DNA of 64,000 nucleotides, taken from assembly GCA_014874475.1 (NCBI GenBank), contig JADBJJ010000027.1, forward strand, positions 31,793-95,792. The letters are read 5' to 3'. Shown here in pieces: positions 43,280 through 50,968 of the stretch. Made by a program: the position numbers and the translations under genes. The notes beneath the pieces were generated by a model. It saw nothing but the letters and a program-made list of their open reading frames with translations, had not been told where the DNA came from and made no database searches. Source of the stretch: Chloroflexota bacterium. GTDB taxonomy: Bacteria > Chloroflexota > Anaerolineae > B4-G1 > DUEL01. Within the stretch, counting starts at the first letter, position 1; every line of letters starts with the position of its first letter.

Positions 43280-45226
43280 ATGAGACAAGCGCCTGTTCGC
43301 GTTATGACAGTTTTAGCATTGCTCCTTATGACAGGTGTAAGGAGCGTCCTTTCTGACGGTTCATCCGCTCCCCAGTCGTCTCCTATTCAGGTGATATTGG
43401 GTGGTGCTCCGGTTATGGAGTCCAGTGTCGCCACAGCGGATTTTGATGGGGACGGGAAAAAAGAAATCGTCGCAGGAGGAACCGACGGGATGTTGTACGT
43501 GATTTCCCGGACTCAGAGCGGTTGGGCCGTTGTATGGTCGCGCCAGACAAATATAGACATTGAGGCAGCCAATCCTCCCACCCGTACGGCCGACAACAAT
43601 ATCCGTTCCTCTCCGGCCATTGGTGATCTGAACAATGATGGTCGTTTAGAGATTGTCATAGGAGTTGGCGGTGATGTGCATGACCCTACATTTCCGGGAA
43701 CGCGCAGAAATGGTGGAATTCTGGTATATACTTTTAACGGTCGGTGGAATTTCTCTCTGATTGAACAACGTTCTCAAGATGGTACGCGCGGGTGGCCACA
43801 GCCATGCAAGGACGAGGTGGGCACCGGCCCGGGTTTTGCTTATCCCGACGGTTTTTGGGATGGAATCTACCCAACTCCGGCTCTTGCTGACCTAGACGGC
43901 GACAGCGATCTGGAGATTGTCTACCTCGGAATTGACCGTTATTTCTATGCCTGGCATCACGATGGGAGATTGGTCAATGGTTGGCCATTCCGATTCCGTG
44001 TGGATGGTGGCCTCTCCTCTCCCGCAGTGGGGGATCTGGATAAAGATGGCCTTCCCGAAATCGTCGTTGGCACAATGGAACCCTATGTTCTGGAAAACTC
44101 CTGGAACGAAGCCACTCTCTATGTGTTTAAAGGTAATGGCACTGTGGCGCCCGGATTCCCAGTCCGTACAGAACAGATTATTCTCTCTTCCCCTGCATTG
44201 GGAGATATTGACGGAGACGGCTGGCTGGAAATTGTGGTCGCCTCTGGATACGGCACACCTAATAGACAGAACTTGGTCTATGCCTGGCACCACGATGGAA
44301 CTCCTGTGGATAGATGGCCTGTTGAGGCTATTGGGGCCTCTGTGGTGATGGCTCCTCCTGCCCTGGGCGACATAGATAGGGATGGACAACTGGAAATCGT
44401 TGTTGGTTGCGGAAACGGCTATCAGCCGGATAGTTGTAACAAATTATATGCTTGGAAAGCCGATGGCGAATCGGTGGATAAATTTCCTATGACCCTGGGG
44501 TCCAGAATACCGGGTTTTACCTCAATGCCCTATTCTCCGGTTTTGGCTGATGTGGATGGAGATAATACCGTTGAGATTCTGATGGGCCGCCTCGGTGATT
44601 GGGCATTGGCAGTGGTTGATCCGATCCAGGGCACCTATGACTTAAATACTTACCAAACTCCAGGCGGATTAATGGCCTCTCCCGTTGTGGATGACATAGA
44701 TGGTGATGGGTACCTGGAAACCGTCATCGGCGGCATAGATTACAATCTTGGGAACCAAAGAGGTGCCGTTTATATTTGGGACGAAAACGGATCAGTTGCC
44801 TCATCCCTCCCCTGGCCAATGTTCCGTCGGGATGTACAGCGTACCGGTCGTTATCTGGCCCCTCCCTTCCTGGTCTTCCCCCGCGAAATTTTGCTGTTTC
44901 ACCAGTTGGGCTCGGGCAACAGAGAAACCGGATATGGGGTGATAAGAAATGCAGGTGATGTTCGGTTTGATTGGAATATTACTCACACGATTACCCGTCT
45001 GCAAGTGATCCCTGCAAATGGGGTGGTGACAAAGACCTCGGCTGTACAATTGGTTGTCACTACTACGAACTTGCTGACTGGTTGGCATACGTTAGGAAAT
45101 ATAACTATAACAGGCGTTGCCAGCGGCGGCCAAATTGTTTACGGAAGCCCGCTCACATCCACCCTTCGCCTCTATGTCGGTCAGGTTGCTCGCGTTTATT
45201 TGCCCCTTTTACTGCGCAACCGATGA
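43280..45226 (+). CDS. Secreted FG-GAP/VCBS-repeat beta-propeller protein
   Basis: 648 residues from ATG 43280 (GAAGGAG upstream); an opening to 43175 overlaps the GT fusion and is rejected. A signal peptide (MTVLALLLMTGVRSVLS) is followed by about eight D-hD-DG-EIV repeats (DFDGDGKKEIV, DLNNDGRLEIVIG, DLDGDSDLEIV, DLDKDGLPEIVVG, DIDGDGWLEIVVA, DIDRDGQLEIVVG, DVDGDNTVEILMG, DIDGDGYLETVIG), each a calcium-binding loop of an integrin-type propeller. A C-terminal beta domain ends in ARVYLPLLLRNR, the shared LP motif. It probably binds surface glycan or other cells in a calcium-dependent way (inference). It overlaps the next gene by four bases (ATGA). Confidence 0.87.
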   Translation: MRQAPVRVMTVLALLLMTGVRSVLSDGSSAPQSSPIQVILGGAPVMESSVATADFDGDGKKEIVAGGTDGMLYVISRTQSGWAVVWSRQTNIDIEAANPPTRTADNNIRSSPAIGDLNNDGRLEIVIGVGGDVHDPTFPGTRRNGGILVYTFNGRWNFSLIEQRSQDGTRGWPQPCKDEVGTGPGFAYPDGFWDGIYPTPALADLDGDSDLEIVYLGIDRYFYAWHHDGRLVNGWPFRFRVDGGLSSPAVGDLDKDGLPEIVVGTMEPYVLENSWNEATLYVFKGNGTVAPGFPVRTEQIILSSPALGDIDGDGWLEIVVASGYGTPNRQNLVYAWHHDGTPVDRWPVEAIGASVVMAPPALGDIDRDGQLEIVVGCGNGYQPDSCNKLYAWKADGESVDKFPMTLGSRIPGFTSMPYSPVLADVDGDNTVEILMGRLGDWALAVVDPIQGTYDLNTYQTPGGLMASPVVDDIDGDGYLETVIGGIDYNLGNQRGAVYIWDENGSVASSLPWPMFRRDVQRTGRYLAPPFLVFPREILLFHQLGSGNRETGYGVIRNAGDVRFDWNITHTITRLQVIPANGVVTKTSAVQLVVTTTNLLTGWHTLGNITITGVASGGQIVYGSPLTSTLRLYVGQVARVYLPLLLRNR

Positions 45227-46455
45227 GAATCCTCTTCATCCTCCACCGCTTCTATCCGGATTTTGTCGGGGGCACGGAACAGCATGCCCTGGACCTGGCG
45301 CAGGGATTAATTGACCAAGGCCATCAGGTGGCAATTTTCTACCGGGCTCCCGGAACGCCAGCGCTGATTACCGATACCTGGGGCGGAGTACCGGTGTACC
45401 GGGCACGGGCCGGGCCTATGGATACCGTCCGGGTGTTTGGGGCCACTTTCGGATCCCCCTCACTGCTCCGCATGTTTCGGGAAGCATTGGAGCGGTTTCG
45501 GCCAGATTTGGTTCACATTCACCATTTAATGGGACTACCAGCAGGACTGGTTCGCATCATCCGCCAGCGCAAAATTCCTTACCTCGTATCTCTGCATGAT
45601 TATTGGTGGATTTGCGCGAATGCGATGCTCTGGACTAATGACACCAGTAGGCTTTGTGATGGTCCAGATCGCCTTTTCCTTAACTGTGCTCGTTGTGGGC
45701 TGGCGCGCTTAGGATGGCCTGTATCCGCTACACTCTCATTCATCAGTGCACCGATCATGGCGCTGCGAGCCAGGATGTTGCGGCATGCGCTGCAAGGGGC
45801 GGCCCGGGTGATAGCATTTTCGGCCTTCGTTCGTGATCAATATCTCCGATACAACCTTTCCGACCGCTTGATCGTCGTCCGGTGTGGGATAGATAGACCG
45901 GAAGCGGTGAATCAAGATCGCCCACAGAGAGAATCGGTGCGCTTTCTGTACCTGGGCGGTATTGCGGCTCACAAAGGACTTCACTGCCTGATTCAGGCAT
46001 TTCACCGGGTCGGGGGAAATGCAGAATTATGGATTGGCGGAGATTGGGATAAGGACCCCTCCTATGCTCAGTATATCCTGAAGATGACCGATCATCCGGG
46101 TATCCGCTTTTTGGGTCGGGTAGAGCATGCTGAGTCTTGGAGATTACTGGCGGAATCGGACGCCGTAGTGGTCCCCTCTTTATGCCACGAGACCTTCTCC
46201 ATGTTAGCCCACGAGGCGCTGGCTGCAGGAACGCCGGTAATCGCCTCCGCTCTCGGTGCATTGCCGGAGGCGATCCAAGATGGGGTCAATGGGATACTGG
46301 TGTCCCCTGGAGACGTAGACGCCTGGGCCGCCGCGCTTGAGAAGGTCGCGACGGACTCGGTCCTGCGCAAGCGATTACGGGAAGGGATACAGCCAGAGCG
46401 CTCCTTTGATGAATATGTTCGGGAAATGGAGTCCATCTACCAGGCGCTTCTCTGA
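45223..46455 (+). CDS. Glycosyltransferase family 4
   Basis: 410 residues from ATG 45223, coupled to the previous gene. MRILFILHRFYPDFVGGTEQ, VHIHHLMGLPAG, LHDYWWICANAMLW, FLYLGGIAAHKGLHCLIQAF and a donor site HETFSMLAHEALAAGTPVIA in which the EX7E pair reads E...E (ETFSMLAHE). A CARCG stretch near residue 145 (LFLNCARCGL) is common in this GT4 clade. Cytoplasmic transferase of unidentified sugar. It is the last gene of the lower-GC block 39000-46450. Confidence 0.88.
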   Translation: MRILFILHRFYPDFVGGTEQHALDLAQGLIDQGHQVAIFYRAPGTPALITDTWGGVPVYRARAGPMDTVRVFGATFGSPSLLRMFREALERFRPDLVHIHHLMGLPAGLVRIIRQRKIPYLVSLHDYWWICANAMLWTNDTSRLCDGPDRLFLNCARCGLARLGWPVSATLSFISAPIMALRARMLRHALQGAARVIAFSAFVRDQYLRYNLSDRLIVVRCGIDRPEAVNQDRPQRESVRFLYLGGIAAHKGLHCLIQAFHRVGGNAELWIGGDWDKDPSYAQYILKMTDHPGIRFLGRVEHAESWRLLAESDAVVVPSLCHETFSMLAHEALAAGTPVIASALGALPEAIQDGVNGILVSPGDVDAWAAALEKVATDSVLRKRLREGIQPERSFDEYVREMESIYQALL

Positions 46456-46457
46456 AG

Positions 46458-46765
46458 TCACCCTTTCCCAGACGCTACCCGCTCATAGGGGGCCGTTAAA
46501 TCCAGCCGCAACAAGTAGTCCTGTGAGCGAACTTCTATCTGCCTGGCGGGCAAGTCGGCCACACAATAGGGATTCTCGTAATGTTTGAACCCTGCCAGGG
46601 GTTGCTCCTGCCCATTGCGCAGCAGCGGCCCCTCCCAGCCAAACGACAAGGTCTCACCCCGCAAGGTGCTCCAGTGCACCGAGAGGCCCTCGAAGGTCAG
46701 GTCCAACGCCGGGACCTTTTCCTGGAATGTCCCAAACGAATCGTTGACAGGAACCCCACCCCGTG
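46458..46765 (-). pseudogene. 3' fragment of an unidentified gene
   Basis: The minus frame encodes [60 protein letters not shown] and LDLTAPYERVASGKG, which has protein-like composition, unlike a shadow frame, and ends two bases from the convergent GT4 stop. The frame stays open to 46811, but the part beyond about 46765 overlaps the leader of the plus-strand GT2 gene and looks random. No family recognised. Probably the tail of a beta-rich protein whose 5' part was lost. The rest of 46456-46822 holds only the promoter described separately. Confidence 0.4.
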
Positions 46766-46772
46766 GTAAAAT
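46744..46772 (+). promoter_or_regulatory. Sigma70-type promoter of the DPM1-like GT2 gene
   Basis: Consensus TTGACA (46744-46749), exactly 17 bases, TAAAAT (46767-46772). Transcription should begin near 46779, about 44 bases before TTG 46823. Best promoter in the window together with 50927-50955. Confidence 0.7.
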
Positions 46773-46822
46773 CTCTCCAGTGGCTGTTGGGCCATTGTGT
46801 CGCTGGTTCACTGGTCATTCCC

Positions 46823-47788
46823 TTGAAACTCATCATCCAGATTCCCGCCTATAACGAAGAAGATACCCTTCCTCAGACTCTCCGCGACCTCCCCCGTTCC
46901 CTGCCGGGGGTGGATCAGGTGGAAGTGCTGGTGGTGGACGACGGCTCCACCGACCGCACCGCCCATGTGGCACGGGAGGCGGGAGCCGACCACGTCGTCC
47001 GCCTGAGCCAAAACCAGGGATTGGCCACCGCTTTCACCACTGGCCTGGAGACGGCGCTCCGCCTGGGGGCCGACATCATCGTCAACACCGACGCCGATAA
47101 TCAGTATCGGGGCGAGGATATCGCCCGACTGGTCCAGCCCATCCTGGAGGGCCGGGCGGACATCGTCGTGGGAGACCGAGGGGTGGCGGCGCTGGAGCAC
47201 TTCTCTCCCCTCAAGAGGTTGCTTCAGAAGTGGGGGAGTTGGGTCGTGGAGCGCGCGGCAGGTATCCCCATCCCCGATGCCACCAGCGGCTTCCGGGCCT
47301 TCACTCGGGAGGCCGCTCTGCGCCTCACCGTTCTGGGCGACTACACCTACACGCTGGAAACCCTCATCCAGGCCGGAGCGCGCCGGATGGCCGTCGTGTA
47401 CGTGCCGGTGCGGACTAATCCCCAGACCCGGCCCTCTCGCCTCATCCGCAGCATACCGTCCTTCCTGGCGCTCTCTGCGGTGACCATTGTGCGCTTCTAT
47501 ACGATGTACCGTCCGCTGCGGGTCTTTACGGCCATTGGAGGCGTGCTGATCGTCGGGGGCGTTGCCCTGGGGGTTCGCTTCCTGTACTTCTACGTCCAGA
47601 GCCAGGGAGCCGGGCACGTCCAGTCCCTCATCCTGGCCGCTATCCTGACCATCGTCGGCTTTCAGGTCTGCCTCATCGGGCTGGTGGCGGACCTCATCCA
47701 GATGAACCGGAAGATGCTGGAGGAGATTCTGCACCGGCTGCGAAGAGAGGAATTGGAGCGGAAATCGGACACGGATTCACACAGATAG
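46823..47788 (+). CDS. DPM1/ArnC-like GT2 with C-terminal membrane helices
   Basis: 321 residues from TTG 46823 ([17 protein letters not shown]); an in-frame ATG at 46763 would lie upstream of the predicted transcript start. Motifs: [34 protein letters not shown] (DXD near residue 95), DIVVGDRG, and [17 protein letters not shown], hallmarks of polyprenyl-phosphate mannose/glucose synthases. Two C-terminal helices ([20 protein letters not shown] and [20 protein letters not shown]). It should make the polyprenyl-phosphate sugar donor consumed by the GT-C proteins of the window. It is the first gene of the high-GC block and has its own promoter. Confidence 0.85.
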   Translation: MKLIIQIPAYNEEDTLPQTLRDLPRSLPGVDQVEVLVVDDGSTDRTAHVAREAGADHVVRLSQNQGLATAFTTGLETALRLGADIIVNTDADNQYRGEDIARLVQPILEGRADIVVGDRGVAALEHFSPLKRLLQKWGSWVVERAAGIPIPDATSGFRAFTREAALRLTVLGDYTYTLETLIQAGARRMAVVYVPVRTNPQTRPSRLIRSIPSFLALSAVTIVRFYTMYRPLRVFTAIGGVLIVGGVALGVRFLYFYVQSQGAGHVQSLILAAILTIVGFQVCLIGLVADLIQMNRKMLEEILHRLRREELERKSDTDSHR

Positions 47789-47833
47789 ACGCAGATTTTC
47801 AACGAGGAAGCCTCAGGCAGGGAGGAAAGCACG

Positions 47834-48439
47834 ATGGGGCCGTCCGGTCCTTCCCGCAGTTTGCTGGTGTTCTGCTCGGTCCTCAGCCTGATCGCTGGTG
47901 CGGTCATCGGATATTTCACCCCCCACCCCCGCAGTCGTCCCATCACAGTAACCACTCCGGATCCGACTCCAACTCCCACGCCCACGCCCACCCCTGCGCC
48001 TTTGCGGGTCTACGTCTCCGGCGCAGTGCAGACGCCCGATGTCTATTTGCTTCCGCCCGGGAGCCTGGTGCGGGATGCGGTGCGGGCCGCCGGCGGCCCC
48101 GCCCCCGACGCTGACTTGGACCGGATCAATCTGGCGCGCGAATTGCAGGACCAGCAGCAAATCTACGTCCCCCGGCGGGGAGAGGAGAGTCCTATCCCCA
48201 CCATCTCGGAGGGTGTCCCCACCCGCACGACAGCGGCCCGCCCGCTCGTCAATATCAATACAGCCACCGCCGAAGAACTCCAGCAACTGCCGCGCGTGGG
48301 CCCGTCCCTGGCCCAGCGCATCATCGCCTATCGGGAGATGTACGGCCCCTTCAAGACTCCGGAAGATTTGATGCAGGTCCCGGGCATCGGGGAAGGAATC
48401 TTCGCGGCCATCCGGGACTATATCACAGTGGGGCCGTAG
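47834..48439 (+). CDS. comEA: ComEA-type competence DNA-binding protein
   Basis: 201 residues. N-terminal anchor (LLVFCSVLSLIAGAVIGYF), a TPTPTP spacer, SLBB domain (LRVYVSGAVQTPDVYLLPPG), then the helix-hairpin-helix pair at residues about 136-195 (VNINTATAEELQQLPRVGPS, and TPEDLMQVPGIGEG). ComEA binds incoming double-stranded DNA at the cell surface and hands it to ComEC. GGGAGGA precedes ATG 47834. It converges on comEC with 19 bases between stops. Housekeeping in nature, it is an island inside the polysaccharide locus. Confidence 0.93.
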   Translation: MGPSGPSRSLLVFCSVLSLIAGAVIGYFTPHPRSRPITVTTPDPTPTPTPTPTPAPLRVYVSGAVQTPDVYLLPPGSLVRDAVRAAGGPAPDADLDRINLARELQDQQQIYVPRRGEESPIPTISEGVPTRTTAARPLVNINTATAEELQQLPRVGPSLAQRIIAYREMYGPFKTPEDLMQVPGIGEGIFAAIRDYITVGP

Positions 48440-48458
48440 GACAACTGCTGGTCGTTCT

Positions 48459-50810
48459 CTACTTCTCTGTTTCCACCCAGTACCGGTTTCCGTCGCTGAT
48501 GATTTCTACCGTGCCCCGCTCCTCTATCCGGTAGACCGATTGCTCTTCCAGGCGCCAGTCCCTTTTTTGCTGCCTGAAGGTCACCGGGTCGCCCGCCGGG
48601 ACGACCACGACGTCCGGGTCTACCTGCCTCAGAAATCCGTCCGTCAGGGCAAAGGTGTCCCCTTGGTGCGGCGCCTTCAGAATGTCGCATTGCAGCCAGG
48701 CCCCCATCTCCGCCATCGTCTCCTGCCCCGCTTCCTGCAGGTTCCCCGTCAGCAGAAAACAGACCGACCCATAGTCCAGCCGCACCACCACAGAGGGGTC
48801 CCTCGGATTCAGGGATGGGCCGGGGTGGAGGACGGTGAGCAGAAGCCCCTCGTCCAGGGTCAACTGCAGGCCTCGCTCCCCCCGCCAGACCGCCTGCGCG
48901 GCCCGGGAGGCCGCTTTCCGCCAGCGGTCGCAGAGGGCACCGGCACAGTCCTCGTCCCGGGCGATCAGGTGGTGGACCGGATACCGTTCCATGACCGCGA
49001 TCAGGCCCGGCAGGACGTCTTCGGCGGGCCGGGTGAGGACGACCACGTCCAGGTTGTGGTCCCAGAAGGGCATCCGGCGGCCCAGGGCGGAGAGGAGGCT
49101 TGCCGTGCCGGGGGCGCCACCGACCAGCGCCTGTCGCCCCGAGGGGGTACGGATGAAGACGGCATCCCCGCCGGCCACGTCCAGAAAGACCACCCGCAAC
49201 CGGCCATCGGGCAGGGAGAAACGGGCGACCACCGCCATCAGGAGAAGGAGCGCGGCCATGCTCAGCAGGAGACGGTCGCTGATGTGCCCCGTCAGACTCA
49301 CCCAGAGGGCGCGCGCCCGGGCCCGAATCTGCGGGTCCAAAGCAGCGGTGAGGACGCCGATCAGGCCGTAGAGGGCCCACGTCCCTATCGCCGTCATCCG
49401 ACCCACGTCCACCCAGGCGTAGGGGATGCTCGCTGCCCACCGGACGACCTCTATGGTGTAGGTCAGGAAGAGCCAGGCTACCCAGCCCAGGCACTGTCCC
49501 AGGGGAAGCCAGAGCATCCCCGCCAGGGTCGCCAGTCCGCCCCAGATCATCACCCCCGGCTGGGCCGGGAGGATCAGGAAGTTGGCCAGAAGGGAGACGA
49601 GGGAGAGGCGACGGAAGTAGTAGAGGGTCATCGGCAGGGTAGCGATCTGCGCGGCCAGGGTGATCAGCAGAGCATCGGAGAGGAGGCCTGTGGCCTGCTG
49701 GGCCTGCTCTTCGGAGACCACGCGGGCCAGCAGACGGACCGCCCCGCGCTCCAGTCGGTCTGCATAGAGCACCAGGCCCAGAGTGGCGGCGAAACTCAAC
49801 TGGAAGCCCACGTCCCAGAGAAGCAGCGGGTTCAGGAGGGTCATCCCGATCGCGGCGGCGGCCAGGGAGGCGGGGACGTAGGTGGAGCGGCCCAGATGCC
49901 GGCCCAGCAGGTAGAGGATGCCCATAAGGGCGGCCCGGACCACCGATGCCGACGCCCCGACCAGAAGGGTATAGAGGGCGACGCCGGCGATGGAGGGCCA
50001 GACGGCTCGCCGGGGCCCGAGCCAGCGACGGAAGAGCCGGAAAAAGATACCGCTGATAATGGCGATGTTGAACCCGCTGATGGCGACGATGTGGGCGGTG
50101 CCGGTGGCGGCAAAGGCGTTGCTGACGTCCTTCGGGATGCCCCCTTCCACGCCCAGGAGGATGCCGGTCAGGAGGGAGGCGGCGGGTTCGTGGAGGATGC
50201 GGCCGATGACTTCCTGAGCGTGCCGTCGGAAAGAGAGGAGAAGCGCCCAGTGGGGGTAGACCGTCCCCTCTCCCACCCGAACCGCCTGCGCCCGCCGGAT
50301 GAGGGAAAAGACCCCCTGGCGGGCCAGGTACTCGCGGTAGGAGAAGTCGGCGAACTCCGGCGGGGTTTCCAGGAGGCCGGTGACCTGCAGCCGGTCGCCG
50401 TAGGAGAAGGTGGGGTAGCGGGGGAGGTAGACCAGAGCGGTTCCCTGGACGGAGACGGGTTGCTCGCCGGGGAGGGTCAACTGTTCAGTCCGCAGACGCA
50501 AGCGGGTGTAGGTATCCCGTTCGTCCGGCGCAGCGGCGACTGTCCCTTCTACCAGGACAGGGCCGATGTCGTTGTAATGGGCCAGGGCGTTCGGAGGGAG
50601 GCGGGGGAGGGCCCAGAGCAACCGTCCGGCCCCCAGTACGGCGATCAGGAGAAAGACGCAGGTGGCGCGGACGAAGGGGTAGTCCCGCCAGCCCGTCCAT
50701 CCGACGATGGCGGCCAGTCCGAGGAGCAGCAGGGCCTGCCAGGGGGGATGGATGGCTTTGCCCAGAACGATGCCCACGAGCCACGCAACGGCCAGATAGA
50801 CCAGCGTCAT
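48459..50810 (-). CDS. comEC: ComEC/Rec2 DNA-uptake channel with degenerate metallo-beta-lactamase domain
   Basis: 783 residues. N-terminal helices, OB-fold-like DUF4131 region (VLVEGTVAAAPDERDTYTRL), and the ComEC competence domain (HIVAISGFNIAIISGIFF, RRAVWPSIAGVALYTLLVG, ASASVVRAALMGILYLLGRH) that forms the membrane channel for single-stranded DNA. The C-terminal beta-lactamase-like domain is present (VFLDVAGGDAVFIRTPSG) but its metal site is broken: LTRPAEDVLPGL replaces the usual LTH...DH.GG, and PHQGD replaces PHHGS. So the nuclease function proposed for this domain is probably absent here. AAGGAGCAGG precedes the ATG. Its promoter overlaps that of the divergent gene. Confidence 0.92.
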   Translation of the reverse strand: MTLVYLAVAWLVGIVLGKAIHPPWQALLLLGLAAIVGWTGWRDYPFVRATCVFLLIAVLGAGRLLWALPRLPPNALAHYNDIGPVLVEGTVAAAPDERDTYTRLRLRTEQLTLPGEQPVSVQGTALVYLPRYPTFSYGDRLQVTGLLETPPEFADFSYREYLARQGVFSLIRRAQAVRVGEGTVYPHWALLLSFRRHAQEVIGRILHEPAASLLTGILLGVEGGIPKDVSNAFAATGTAHIVAISGFNIAIISGIFFRLFRRWLGPRRAVWPSIAGVALYTLLVGASASVVRAALMGILYLLGRHLGRSTYVPASLAAAAIGMTLLNPLLLWDVGFQLSFAATLGLVLYADRLERGAVRLLARVVSEEQAQQATGLLSDALLITLAAQIATLPMTLYYFRRLSLVSLLANFLILPAQPGVMIWGGLATLAGMLWLPLGQCLGWVAWLFLTYTIEVVRWAASIPYAWVDVGRMTAIGTWALYGLIGVLTAALDPQIRARARALWVSLTGHISDRLLLSMAALLLLMAVVARFSLPDGRLRVVFLDVAGGDAVFIRTPSGRQALVGGAPGTASLLSALGRRMPFWDHNLDVVVLTRPAEDVLPGLIAVMERYPVHHLIARDEDCAGALCDRWRKAASRAAQAVWRGERGLQLTLDEGLLLTVLHPGPSLNPRDPSVVVRLDYGSVCFLLTGNLQEAGQETMAEMGAWLQCDILKAPHQGDTFALTDGFLRQVDPDVVVVPAGDPVTFRQQKRDWRLEEQSVYRIEERGTVEIISDGNRYWVETEK

Positions 50811-50872
50811 CCTGCTCCTTGCAGATAGGACGCGGACGAGCGCGGAAGAACGCAGATTTTCGGACGGGTTAT

Positions 50873-50900
50873 ATTATAGGCCCGGATGTAAAGATGGCAA
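50873..50900 (-). promoter_or_regulatory. Promoter of comEC
   Basis: On the minus strand TTGCCA (50895-50900), 16 bases, TATAAT (50873-50878). It sits about 60 bases before the comEC start codon, leaving room for the ribosome-binding AAGGAGC. Confidence 0.6.
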
Positions 50901-50926
50901 GCGGGAGGATGGCCAGTAGCCTGCGG

Positions 50927-50955
50927 TTGACAGGTATCGGGGTGCGTAGTAGAAT
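50927..50955 (+). promoter_or_regulatory. Promoter deciding the start of the 50969 gene
   Basis: TTGACA (50927-50932), 17 bases, TAGAAT (50950-50955). The ATG at 50954 is part of the -10 box and cannot be the start; transcription should begin at about 50962, which leaves ATG 50969 as a near-leaderless start. Confidence 0.65.
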
Positions 50956-50968
50956 GTGGAAAGTTCAT

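Noticed and set aside
48540..50828. Very long open frame antisense to comEC
   Set aside because: It has runs of Gln, Gly and Asp with no domain, no ribosome site, and is explained by the high-GC codon bias of comEC.
50954..50968. ATG 50954 as start of the large membrane protein
   Set aside because: The ATG is part of the -10 box TAGAAT; a transcript from this promoter cannot contain it.
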